Shown here: piece by piece, positions 26,617 through 33,553 of the stretch
Layout: the number at the start of each line of letters is the position of its first letter
Numbering within the stretch: position 1 is the stretch's first letter
NCBI RefSeq assembly: GCF_000935045.1
Contig: NZ_JYKS01000051.1
Location: 1-41,764 of the forward strand
Direction: 5' to 3'
From: Pseudomonas sp. 10-1B
GTDB lineage: Bacteria; Pseudomonadota; Gammaproteobacteria; Pseudomonadales; Pseudomonadaceae
Length of the DNA: 41,764 nt
The notes under the pieces: model-generated
The model's input: the letters and a program-made list of their open reading frames with translations, nothing else
Told to the model about the DNA's origin: nothing
Database searches by the model: none
Translations under genes and position numbers: made by a program

Positions 26617-27156
26617 TCAGGCGCGATCGTCGCTGGACGGGTCTTTCACTTCGGCTTCACGGCCGAATTCCTTGCCCAGGGTCTTGAGCTTCTCGGTGTT
26701 CTGCAGCACGTCCATCAGCAGCTCTTCGAGCTTGTCGTTGCCGCCCATCTTGTTGCGCAGGTCGGCCAGCTTGTTGCGTACTTCCAGCAGCTTGCGCAGC
26801 GGTTCGACCTGCTTGACCACGTTCTGTGGCTCGAAGTCTTCGAGGCTGTTGAAGTTCAGCTCGACGCCCAGCTGGGTGCCGTTCTTGGCCAGGGTGTTGT
26901 CGACGCGGTAGGTCAGGCGGGGCTTGATGCCCTTGAGCACGCCGTTGAAGTTGTCGCGGTCGATGAACACGAACTTGCGGTCCTTGAGCTTGGGCAGCGG
27001 CTCCAGCGGGTTGCCGGAGAAGTCGCCCAGTACGCCGACGACGAAGGGCAGCTCCTTTTTCTCGATGGCATCGCCGATGTCCACGTCGTAGGTGATATGG
27101 ACCCGAGGCGCGCGAACGCGGTCGAGTTTGTGCTGGGTGCTTTCCTTCTTCGCCAT
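26617..27156 (-). CDS. tssB: TssB, small sheath subunit
   Basis: 179 residues from the ATG at 27156; an in-frame ATG at 27192 is upstream, but MAKKESTQHKLDRVRAPRVH is the conserved family start. VHITYDVDIGDAIEKKELPF, VVGVLGDFSGNP and RKFVFIDRDNFNGVLKGIKP are typical. TssB pairs with TssC in the sheath and carries a helix recognised by ClpV on contraction. It is the second gene of the operon. Confidence 0.98.
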   Translation of the reverse strand: MAKKESTQHKLDRVRAPRVHITYDVDIGDAIEKKELPFVVGVLGDFSGNPLEPLPKLKDRKFVFIDRDNFNGVLKGIKPRLTYRVDNTLAKNGTQLGVELNFNSLEDFEPQNVVKQVEPLRKLLEVRNKLADLRNKMGGNDKLEELLMDVLQNTEKLKTLGKEFGREAEVKDPSSDDRA

Positions 27157-27220
27157 CGTGTTCTCCAGTGCGAGCAGTTCGCTGCGAATCATTGCGCGGC
27201 CCGTTGCCGGGCCCTGCGCG

Positions 27221-27985
27221 TTACAGTCCTTCGATCGTCAGCAGCAGGCGCTGACGGATTTCGTCGTTCATTTCCAGAATGTTGTCGCGGCCGACCAGCT
27301 CTTCGAAGCTGGTGTTGCCGGCAATCTGCGTGCTGCTACGGATGACCGTATCGTCGGGAAGTTCCGAACGCACCGGCGAGCTGATGACGCAGAACGGCAG
27401 GTCGCCGAAGCCCTTGAGGCGTTCGAAGCTCAGCCCGTAGCGGAGGCCTTCGAACAGCCGGCCCAGGCCCGGTGACTTGCTCAGGCAGTAGAACAGCACC
27501 AGGTAGTGCACCACGAAGCGGTACAGCTCGGCGCTGCTGCGGTTGGGGTCTTTGATGACGTTGCGAAACTGCGCCAGGTCGAAGGCGTGGAAGCCCACCA
27601 CCCAGCGCGTCGGGCTGGTGATACGGATGGTCTGGCCGCTCTGTTCGAGGACCTTGTCGTACTCCAGCGGGAACAGTTCGGGGGTGGTGCTGATCAGGTT
27701 CAGTGGCACTTCCAGCTCGCTGACCAGTTGGAACGGCGCGGCCGAGCCAATGCGCTCGTAGAGTTCGATCAGGGACTGGAAATGGCCTTGGGTTTCGCGC
27801 CCGCTGCTGCGCTGGGCGCCTTGCAGGTATTCGCCAAACAGGGTTTGTGGACGGATCAGCGGTGCCACGGTGGCAAGATAATCCGCCGCCTGCGCCTTCA
27901 GCGCATCGGAGATCGCCCGCGTCTGGCCGCGCAGCTTGATCAGTGCTTCGACATCGAATGTCTGTGTCATCGGTGCATCGTCCAT
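27221..27985 (-). CDS. T6SS-associated protein of unknown function, first gene of the operon
   Basis: 254 residues if it starts at the ATG at 27985, which has AGG a few bases upstream; another in-frame ATG at 27970 gives 249. I do not recognise the family. The protein has no signal peptide. It has an N-terminal helical part (VEALIKLRGQTRAISDALKA), a central region with VSELEVPLNLISTTPELFPL and SPTRWVVGFHAFDL, and a hydrophobic stretch FVVHYLVLFYCLSKS at about 165-180. It ends with FGDLPFCVISSP and helical EMNDEIRQRLLLTIEGL. It lies 64 bases ahead of tssB in the same direction and has the same codon use as the core genes. It is probably a structural or accessory component of this T6SS subtype, but the function is not known to me. 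Confidence 0.8.
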   Translation of the reverse strand: MDDAPMTQTFDVEALIKLRGQTRAISDALKAQAADYLATVAPLIRPQTLFGEYLQGAQRSSGRETQGHFQSLIELYERIGSAAPFQLVSELEVPLNLISTTPELFPLEYDKVLEQSGQTIRITSPTRWVVGFHAFDLAQFRNVIKDPNRSSAELYRFVVHYLVLFYCLSKSPGLGRLFEGLRYGLSFERLKGFGDLPFCVISSPVRSELPDDTVIRSSTQIAGNTSFEELVGRDNILEMNDEIRQRLLLTIEGL

Positions 27986-28432
27986 GTGCCTGCAAATCGT
28001 CCTGAAACGCCAATGGCGTGGACCTGAAAATCGCGCCTTTCGGCAGCGGCAAATTTGAGTGCTGGCACATGAATATCGTGTTGCCAGCAATGCCGAGTAG
28101 GGCACCTCGCTGGGGAAGAAGTTCCCGCAAGAGGGGCGATTTTTTCCCCGTTTTGTGATGTGACGCAATAATGGCGCTATGATATTGGCGTCGAGTTTCG
28201 AGCGCAGGAAATGGGGATTCAAGCCCCAAAACGTGGGTGTACGAGGGGTAGGAAAGCGATAAAAATCCTTTGCAAAAGTTTTTTGCAAAAAGTGAATTCG
28301 GTCTCATTTTTTGCGCTGCCCGCATTCTCACAAGGGGCTAGCAGGGCGCGTCAGAATGATGGCAATGCGACGGAATGTGCCGTACCCGCAGCGCAACGGT
28401 CCTGCCCAAACCTTGAAAACGTGCGAGGGTCA
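27986..28432. promoter_or_regulatory. Leader region of the T6SS operon
   Basis: No gene is seen in this stretch. It should contain the promoter of the 20-kb T6SS operon on the minus strand, but I could not assign -35/-10 boxes with confidence, and no GG-N10-GC sigma-54 match was found. TTTGCAAAA occurs twice, 13 bases apart (28269-28277 and 28282-28290), each copy with a palindromic TTTGCAAA core. This makes a plausible tandem operator about 290 bases upstream of the first gene. Confidence 0.4.
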
Positions 28433-28922
28433 CTGTGGGAGCGGGCGTGCCCGCGAACACGGGCACAGCCCGTGCCATCCACCGCATTGCCTGCTTCGCG
28501 GGCGCGCCCGCTCCCACAGGGATAGCGCCGGCCCCCGGGGGCTTGTACCTGCAGCCGCAACGGTTTTGCCCAAAACCTCGAAAACATGCGCGGTTGGGCT
28601 GTGGGAGCGGGTTCATCCTAATGCCGTCAGTTAAGCAATTTGGGGCCGCTTTGCGGCCCATCGCCGGCAAGCCAGCTCCCACAGGTACTGTGCAGGTTTT
28701 GGGCGCACGCTATACCTGTGGGAGCGGCTTTAGCCGCGAACACCGGCAAAGCCGGTGCCATCCACCACAAGGCTCTTCGTGGGTGAATCGGATCGCCGCA
28801 CCGCCGCTCCCCCATGGACCGCGCAAGCTGTTTGGATTTTGAGGAAGACAGTTGCTCCAGGGGGCGCGCAATTCCTGAATTCTGCGCGGTACTTGTGGGA
28901 GCTGGCTTGCCGGCGATGGGCT
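28433..28922. repeat. REP-rich spacer (at least six REP units)
   Basis: REP units are seen at about 28433-28470 (direct), 28495-28521 (inverted), 28601-28618 (partial), 28658-28685 (inverted, a different core GCCGGCAAGCCAGC), 28718-28759 (direct, GGCTTTAGCC core plus a following ACCGGC...GCCGGT hairpin) and 28895-28920 (direct). Two ~55-base direct repeats (28393-28447 and 28557-28611) include the start of a REP and the upstream GCAACGGT...TGCCCAAA flank. At least two REP subtypes are mixed. Short open frames here only translate REP sequence, and I see no gene between 27986 and 29002. Confidence 0.8.
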
Positions 28923-29002
28923 GCACAGCAGCCCCAATGTGCCTTGTAGGCTTAACTGACTGGCATTCAGCCAAAGGGTTTGGCGAGCTCCAGCAGGTGT
29001 GG

Positions 29003-29266
29003 CTAGTCTGCTCGACCTCGATTGGCGCCTGGCGGGTATATCAGCGCATGGTCCATTTGGCGGTTCTGGCACTTGCTGACCATTGCAAGCGCAGCGCTCG
29101 GTCTTTGCAGCCAGACATCCATCTGTGCCTGTTCGATCCAGTAGTACTCTTCGTAATCAACCAGAGCATTGCTTACCGGAATAGACAGGTAGCAGCGCCC
29201 GGAAGTCTCCTCGATTCCCAGCGAAAAGCGGTGTTCGCGGCTGATGTAGGTGTCATTGAATTTCAT
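29003..29266 (-). CDS. Small conserved-looking protein, unknown function
   Basis: 87 residues from the ATG at 29266. The longer frame upstream (to 29497) overlaps the opposite-strand glycohydrolase gene and reads unlike protein. The product begins MKFNDTYISREHRFSLGIEE, then YLSIPVSNALVDYEEYYWIE and WLQRPSAALAMVSKCQNRQM, and ends with a basic tail. It has a normal soluble composition, no signal peptide and no membrane segment. I have a weak recollection of similar small Pseudomonas proteins but cannot name a family. No good ribosome binding site is seen. It is divergent from the glycohydrolase gene with 104 bases between them and could share its control region. Confidence 0.55.
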   Translation of the reverse strand: MKFNDTYISREHRFSLGIEETSGRCYLSIPVSNALVDYEEYYWIEQAQMDVWLQRPSAALAMVSKCQNRQMDHALIYPPGANRGRAD

Positions 29267-29370
29267 GGAGAGAACCGTCGCTGAGAGGGCCTGGTTGAAT
29301 CGTTGCAGGAAAAGTCCATGTTCCTCAGAATGGGCAGATGGACGAGAGTAACCTACAGCATGGAGTCGCC

Positions 29371-30489
29371 ATGATCGACCTGAGAAGTCCGGATGCCGCC
29401 CTGGCCAAGTACGTAGAGCGTTACATCGACTTGCTTCCTGAATGGTCGCCACAATTGCGTCAGCGCATGGCATACACAGTTGAGCCCGACGCACCAAGGC
29501 TGCCGCGTATCAAGCCCGCATGGCTAAGCGACAGGCCCTGCACATTATCACCGGACCAGGCGCTCGACCGCGCCCAAGGCGCACTACTGGGCCTGGCGAT
29601 TGGTGATGCGGTAGGTACCACGCTGGAGTTTCAGCGGCGCGATCAAGGGCATGTCAGCGATATGGTCGGCGGTGGGCCTTTCCGTCTCGCGCCGGGTGAA
29701 TGGACCGACGATACCAGCATGGCCCTCTGCCTGGCGGACACCTACGCCGCCAAGGGCAAGTTCGATTACGCGACCTTCGCCGATGCAATGGTGCGCTGGT
29801 ATCGGCAGGGCGAGAACAGCGTCAATGGCCGCTGCTTCGACATCAGCAATGTCACCCGCCGAGCCCTGGAAGGGTGGGAGGCGCAGGGGCTTGGGCGGGT
29901 GGGAAATCTTGAGGCCTCGACCGCAGGTAATGGTTCGTTGATACGCCTCGCGCCTACGGCCATTTTCAGGCGTCATTCGCTCTCGGCAAGCTGGTGGGAG
30001 AGCGTCACCCAAAGTGGCGTGACCCATGGCGCCGTCGAGGTTCAGGATTGCTGCAAGCTGTTCGCTGCCCAGTTGCATTTGGCGCTCAATGGCGCAGACA
30101 AGCATGAGGCGTTGGCGCCCAAGGTGCGGCCGCTGCAGCCCAGGCCCATGGTCATCAATGCGGGGGAATACAAGCAAAAATCCCGCGAACAGATCAGGTC
30201 TTCGGGGTATGTGGTCGACACGCTGGAAGCTGCGCTCTGGGCTGTCTGGAACACGGACAACTTCAGGGATGCGATTCTGCTGGCTGCCAATCTTGCCGAT
30301 GATGCCGACAGCGTGGCGGCGACGGCGGGGCAGATTGCGGGCGCCCTGTATGGGGTGTCGGGCATGCCGCCGGAGTGGGTGGCCAGGGTGGCCTGGTCGC
30401 AGCACATTCGTGATTTAGCGAGCCGGCTGTTTGAGCTGGCGCCGAAGGGCGATGAGCTCGATGACCTCCTTTACGGCAGTAATGGCTAG
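29371..30489 (+). CDS. ADP-ribosylglycohydrolase (DraG family), Tri1-like candidate immunity protein
   Basis: 372 residues from the ATG at 29371, which has GGAG 5 bases upstream; an in-frame ATG at 29338 lacks one. The DraG fold starts at about residue 64 (ALDRAQGALLGLAIGDAVGT). Metal-binding motifs are WTDDTSMA at 111-118 and DDADSVAATAGQIAGALYG at 310-328, as in enzymes that remove ADP-ribose from arginine. About 60 residues precede the catalytic domain (MIDLRSPDAALAKYVERYID...). Such an N-terminal extension is known from Tri1 immunity proteins, where it plugs the active site of the Tre1 ADP-ribosyltransferase effector that modifies FtsZ. No ADP-ribosyltransferase gene is visible next to it. 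Family call is strong; the immunity role is inferred from the extension and the T6SS context. Confidence 0.88.
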   Translation: MIDLRSPDAALAKYVERYIDLLPEWSPQLRQRMAYTVEPDAPRLPRIKPAWLSDRPCTLSPDQALDRAQGALLGLAIGDAVGTTLEFQRRDQGHVSDMVGGGPFRLAPGEWTDDTSMALCLADTYAAKGKFDYATFADAMVRWYRQGENSVNGRCFDISNVTRRALEGWEAQGLGRVGNLEASTAGNGSLIRLAPTAIFRRHSLSASWWESVTQSGVTHGAVEVQDCCKLFAAQLHLALNGADKHEALAPKVRPLQPRPMVINAGEYKQKSREQIRSSGYVVDTLEAALWAVWNTDNFRDAILLAANLADDADSVAATAGQIAGALYGVSGMPPEWVARVAWSQHIRDLASRLFELAPKGDELDDLLYGSNG

Positions 30490-30582
30490 AGCGTCATCCA
30501 TGAAGACGTCAAACGTAGCCGATATAATTGGCCGCTGGAGACTCGAAGATCGGCAAGGGTGGGGTTGTCTTTTTGCCATCGG

Positions 30583-30764
30583 CTAATACGTCTCGGTGTC
30601 TACTTGTGTGTTTTGTTTTTTTGCTCGAAATTTTTTAAATGAACTCCACTCTTGTCCATCGATCAATGCCATGTAGAATTTGGCAAAAGCCTCGCTAAGT
30701 TAATGATTGCCTTGTAGGTTTGTTTCCGGTAGATGGCGATAACTTTCAGTGGGTGCTTGTCCAT
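30583..30764 (-). pseudogene. Frameshifted small gene, about 60 residues
   Basis: From an ATG at 30764 the frame reads MDKHPLKVIAIYRKQTYKAI and continues to INL. One base later, in the next frame, it goes on as SEAFAKFYMALIDGQEWSSF and KKFRAKKQNTQVDTETY, then a TAG at 30583-30585. The second part is protein-like and would join the first if a single base were restored near 30703 (AACTTAGCG for AACTTA-AGC). The region is therefore best read as a one-base deletion in a gene of about 60 codons. I do not know the family. It is the farthest member of the minus-strand cassette array from vgrG. The remaining bases, 30490-30582 and 30765-30933, hold nothing I recognise. Confidence 0.5.
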
Positions 30765-30933
30765 TTGCTACCCTAGTTATCTATAGTGCCTATGGAGACG
30801 ATCATGCTAGGAATTCTCCGATCAAGTCAGCACAGGCCATCCGGCCAGTGCTGAAATAGCCCTCCGAACACAGGTGAAGTCTGTGAAGAGCGAGTATTCA
30901 TCTACCGCGTCCGGGCGTACTGGGTGATTATTA

Positions 30934-31491
30934 CTATCGCCCGTCAGCCTGCATGCATAAAATTCGATTGCCAATGCGTTTGCAGGGCTGGCCGTCACTG
31001 GTATATAAATCAGGCTTGAAGCAATACCGCACATCATTGACCCAATATACTTTCCATGCTGATCCAGATATCAGCAATTTCTGGCAGGGGGTGTATCCTT
31101 TTGCCCATAATCCTAGCGTCACCAGTATCGCCAGGGCAGGGGCTAGGTAAATTATTGACCAGAGTGTCAATTTATAAGAATGGTACTGAAATCGAAACAA
31201 GCGGGAGTCGCGGGGTGGATCAAATTTATGTCCTCTCCAGCATGCGTATGCCAAACTGACGATAAGTATTGGGCTTACGGTGCACATGGCGATAAGCGTG
31301 AAGCCCAGGTAGGGCGTCAGCACAATAGGCGCATTTTTTAGCATTCTGCCGAGCAATGGAAATACGTCGCTCCCGAGCCAGTAGGCTGAGAGCAACCCTA
31401 AAACTGCGCTGCACAGGCAGGTGACAAAAGTTACAAGGCGAAATAGAAGCGGGGATCGCTCGTGAAATTCAAATGGTGGTTGTGAGGTCAT
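30934..31491 (-). CDS. Membrane immunity candidate, paralogue A
   Basis: 185 residues from the ATG at 31491, which overlaps the TGA of the preceding toxin remnant (ATGA). The open frame further upstream only translates that remnant out of frame. It has three hydrophobic segments (LVTFVTCLCSAVLGLLSAYW, YLGFTLIAMCTVSPILIVSL, IIYLAPALAILVTLGLWAKG) and a C-terminal soluble domain TPCQKLLISGSAWKVYWVND...CFKPD...PCK...C...DGR with four conserved Cys. This aligns end to end with the 186-residue protein at 34394-34954. Odd segment number and paired Cys suggest the C-terminus is periplasmic. The architecture resembles small DUF1240-like membrane proteins, which I could not verify. Probably immunity to the effector type encoded at 34959-35966; here its own effector gene survives only as a tail. 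Confidence 0.75.
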   Translation of the reverse strand: MTSQPPFEFHERSPLLFRLVTFVTCLCSAVLGLLSAYWLGSDVFPLLGRMLKNAPIVLTPYLGFTLIAMCTVSPILIVSLAYACWRGHKFDPPRDSRLFRFQYHSYKLTLWSIIYLAPALAILVTLGLWAKGYTPCQKLLISGSAWKVYWVNDVRYCFKPDLYTSDGQPCKRIGNRILCMQADGR

Positions 31492-31805
31492 TTGTAAAAT
31501 TTTGGCAAGTTGAAAGTCAGGAGGAAGGGCATGGGCGGCAGCTCGGGCATGGTTGGCCAACCAGATAAATTGAGGTCGCCAGGCTGCAGTTTTTTCAGCA
31601 CTCAACGCTTGGCCTCATTATAGAGGCTGTCAGCAATTTCGCTAACAACATTGGCGACTTTTGCTTCTGCGTATTTTTGCATATCAGTCAACACTGATGT
31701 GGCTGGCCTGCTGATGCAGAGATTCAATAGCGATACCGGCTTTGACCAACTCCATTCCACCTTTGCCGTTCGCTCGATCAGTCCGTTCAACTTCTGGATT
31801 AACAT
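31488..31805 (-). pseudogene. C-terminal remnant of a toxin gene, with in-frame stop
   Basis: In one minus-strand frame the sequence reads ...VANVVSEIADSLYNEAKR, stop (TGA, 31602-31604), VLKKLQPGDLNLS...FNLPKFYK, stop (31488-31490). The intact effector at 34959-35966 ends ...VANTAAQTAEYLYDEAKTWV, LKKIQPGELKLPRL...LKLPKF. The match runs through the stop, so TGG (Trp) or a similar codon has become TGA. Homology is clear from about 31685 to 31488. The part from 31805 to 31685 (MLIQKLNGLIERTAKVEWSW...) is open but does not match the intact effector and may come from another gene. The original stop overlaps the start of the immunity paralogue behind it, so the effector/immunity junction has been kept. 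Confidence 0.75.
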
Positions 31806-31913
31806 GGTCGCAGCGCGTTCTTTATCTTGGTAATACTCCGTCTGGATGCGTAGCTGAGTGGTCGAAAGTTTGAGTGCATGCTATAGGTGACACCCTGAAG
31901 CCGTTTTCATGGC

Positions 31914-32210
31914 TCAAGCTCTTTTGAACGCGTCCCATAGTGATTGTCGGATATCATCGAGCTTGATATTGGCCGCTACTCGTTCGTCAGAGGTTCCGGC
32001 GTCGACATAGACATCTGAGAATCCGGACTTCGATACTGCTAAGGTTCTATAGATAGAGGCGGCCTGCTCCCAGGTGGTTCCGTCTTGTTTTGAAGTGTTG
32101 TGAAGAATATTTATTATGGAGTCTATTCCGCTGTCGAAGTTGTGACAGTGCTCTTTGTGATAAATATTTTTTAGCGTTTCCAGTCGCCTGATTATTTCGT
32201 TATTGTTCAT
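31914..32210 (-). CDS. Small soluble protein, possible immunity gene
   Basis: 98 residues: MNNNEIIRRLETLKNIYHKE, then HNFDSGIDSIINILHN, TTWEQAASIYRTLAVSKSGF and LDDIRQSLWDAFKRA. It is acidic to neutral and largely helical, with no signal or membrane segment. GAGG lies about 5 bases before the ATG, a good ribosome binding site. The family is unknown to me. Its size, isolation and position in a row of immunity-like genes, just behind a toxin-like 3' tail (32274-32400), suggest an orphan immunity gene. That is inference from context. Confidence 0.65.
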   Translation of the reverse strand: MNNNEIIRRLETLKNIYHKEHCHNFDSGIDSIINILHNTSKQDGTTWEQAASIYRTLAVSKSGFSDVYVDAGTSDERVAANIKLDDIRQSLWDAFKRA

Positions 32211-32273
32211 GGTGGCCTCATTTTACTGGCGTGGGTTGTCCCAGTAGCACTACCTCAATTATTTCTCAAGGCT

Positions 32274-32400
32274 CTAGCGCAAAGATTTGATTGATGTTAA
32301 GCCCTCGACATAGCTTTCCCCTTGGTATCCGACGGGGCCTCCATCGACAACGCTGCCCGCCGGAATTTTGAAAAGTCGCCTGATAATGAGCCCGAGAGCG
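32274..32400 (-). pseudogene. 3' remnant of an unidentified reading frame
   Basis: A minus-strand frame with no start of its own reads VALGLIIRRLFKIPAGSVVD and GGPVGYQGESYVEGLTSIKS, then LR and a TAG at 32274-32276. It begins where the broken tsi6-like gene loses its homology and is in a different frame from it. The composition is protein-like (hydrophobic, then Gly-rich). It ends 64 bases before the 98-residue gene and may be the tail of that gene's lost partner. Confidence 0.4.
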
Positions 32401-32526
32401 ACCCCTGATGTACTCCAATTGAGCGATTACAGTCGCGTAAATCGGAGAGCCAGGGATGTGGTTTTGCCGATCGGTGGCAAGTATCAGCGCCTTGTTTACG
32501 TACTCGAGTGGTGTGGTTGGTCTCAT
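32400..32526 (-). pseudogene. Truncated tsi6-like immunity gene
   Basis: From the ATG at 32526 the product reads MRPTTPLEYVNKALILATDR, QNHIPGSPIYATVIAQLEYI, closely matching the first ~40 residues of the intact Tsi6-like protein at 33250-33552 (MKPTTPLEYVDKALALAIDR). Homology then stops abruptly at about 32400. The frame runs on to 32266 through unrelated sequence (RGRSRAHYQATFQNSGGQ...), and the LHRLTIGTIAAKEF part is missing. It is best explained as a duplicate truncated by recombination into another cassette. The bases just before the start (STQK...F, stop at 32530-32532) resemble the toxin tail ahead of the intact copy. Confidence 0.7.
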
Positions 32527-32579
32527 CAGTCACTTGGGTCCATCAGATTGGAAGTGCGCTTTCTGGGTAGAAACTACCG

Positions 32580-32897
32580 TCAGCCCTTGCTCGGCTTCTC
32601 GCCTATGCTGGTCTTGAGCCGGCGCAGGGTGGGAGACTCGCCACCGGTCAATTCGATACGAAATTCCGCAAAAGCATGCTCCAGTTCGGCGTATTGCTGC
32701 AAACCACCCTCGGTGAACAGGTAGCGGCCCGGAATATCACGCCACTCCATCGGCATACTAACCAGTTTCTGATCTGCCGCTTTCAGTAACGGTTCCAGTT
32801 CTATGCTCAACTGCATGGCCTCCGGGGCTTGGTCCTTCAGGCTGTCGATGACCACGCGAAGCTTCAGCGACTTCTGTTTGAGTGTTTCGGTATTCAT
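32580..32897 (-). CDS. 105-residue protein, possible immunity gene (intact copy)
   Basis: MNTETLKQKSLKLRVVIDSL, then MQLSIELEPLLKAADQKLVS, MPMEWRDIPGRYLFTEGGLQ and LEHAFAEFRIELTGGESPTL, with a basic C-terminus. It is helical, soluble and has no signal. The family is not recognised. A decayed second copy at 34205-34330 shows it has been duplicated within this array. GCGGGC precedes the ATG, a weak ribosome binding site. Both copies sit directly downstream of a membrane-immunity C-terminus, so the two genes travelled together. Function unknown; immunity is inferred from context. Confidence 0.7.
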   Translation of the reverse strand: MNTETLKQKSLKLRVVIDSLKDQAPEAMQLSIELEPLLKAADQKLVSMPMEWRDIPGRYLFTEGGLQQYAELEHAFAEFRIELTGGESPTLRRLKTSIGEKPSKG

Positions 32898-32972
32898 GTT
32901 CAGCCCGCTATGGACGCTGTTTTCAGTTGATGGGGCATCAGTTTATGTCTGGGGTGATCAGCGTCGCTGTTT

Positions 32973-33176
32973 TCAGCGACCATCGACCTGAACGCAAATG
33001 TCCTTGCCATCGATTACCTTGCATGGCCAGTTATCGTTAATGTAGTGATCCGGCTTGAAACATACCCGTTCATCGTTGATCCAGAACAGATGCCAGGCAG
33101 ATCCTGAGATCAGCAATTTTGAACAGGGAGTGTAGCCTCTGGCCAGTAATAAGAGGACGCCTGGCCTGGCGCCCAC
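32973..33176 (-). pseudogene. C-terminal fragment of the membrane immunity family (copy C)
   Basis: The frame reads GYTPCSKLLISGSAWHLFWI, NDERVCFKPDHYINDNWPCK, VIDGKDICVQVDGR, stop at 32973. This is nearly identical to the last ~55 residues of the intact protein at 34394-34954. The membrane-spanning two thirds are missing; the upstream codons (MGARPGVLLLLAR) are not clearly related. It is a truncated copy that keeps the four-cysteine domain. The stretch 33177-33249 before it holds nothing recognisable. Confidence 0.75.
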
Positions 33177-33249
33177 ACCAGGTTGTGGTTCACCTCCAAC
33201 GGTCGCAGTGGAGTCCTCGGCCGTTTGGCGGTCGGCGTTCCCTCGGTAA

Positions 33250-33552
33250 TTATTTTTCTCCGGGCAGGCGAATCTTCAGGCCGTTGGCTGATTGCTCTGC
33301 AATGTAATAAACATGAAGCAATGCCACGGCGAGGGCTTCGTCCGTGGGTTCAAATTCCTTGGCCGCGATAGTACCAATCGTCAGTCTGTGCAGTTTCGAT
33401 TTATCCTTCTCTGTGCCGTCGAACACGGCCCTAATGTACTTTAACTGATCGATGACAGTGGCGTAGACAGGAAAGCCAGGGATGCGATTTTGGCGGTCAA
33501 TGGCGAGTGCGAGCGCTTTGTCTACATACTCGAGTGGTGTAGTCGGTTTCAT
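33250..33552 (-). CDS. Tsi6-family immunity protein (orphan)
   Basis: 100 residues from the ATG at 33552, with AGGTGA 7 bases upstream. The sequence TTPLEYVDKALALAIDRQNR, then IDQLKYIRAVFDG, LHRLTIGTIAAKEFEPTDEA and GLKIRLP follows the pattern I recall for Tsi6 of P. aeruginosa (TPIEYIDRALALVVDR..., QLQYIRSVL, LHRLTLGSIAVKEFDETDPE). Tsi6 neutralises the NAD(P)+-degrading toxin domain of Tse6. No complete Tse6 gene is present. Directly upstream, one base before the ATG, a toxin-like 3' tail ends (33554-33700). Expected to be cytoplasmic. It may still protect against Tse6-type toxins of relatives. Confidence 0.8.
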   Translation of the reverse strand: MKPTTPLEYVDKALALAIDRQNRIPGFPVYATVIDQLKYIRAVFDGTEKDKSKLHRLTIGTIAAKEFEPTDEALAVALLHVYYIAEQSANGLKIRLPGEK

Positions 33553-33553
33553 G

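Noticed and set aside
27986..28300. Possible sigma-54 promoter (TGGCAC ... TTGC near 28064-28085)
   Set aside because: The two elements are on the plus strand and separated by 12 bases instead of 5, so the GG/GC spacing is wrong; none was found on the operon strand.
28433..28922. Possible CRISPR array
   Set aside because: Repeats are palindromic REPs in both orientations with irregular spacing and no uniform spacers; no cas genes nearby.
28311..28974. Short open frames in the REP-rich spacer
   Set aside because: All consist of REP translations without ribosome binding sites.
29267..29497. Upstream extension of the 87-residue gene
   Set aside because: It overlaps the start of the opposite-strand glycohydrolase gene and its translation does not look like protein.
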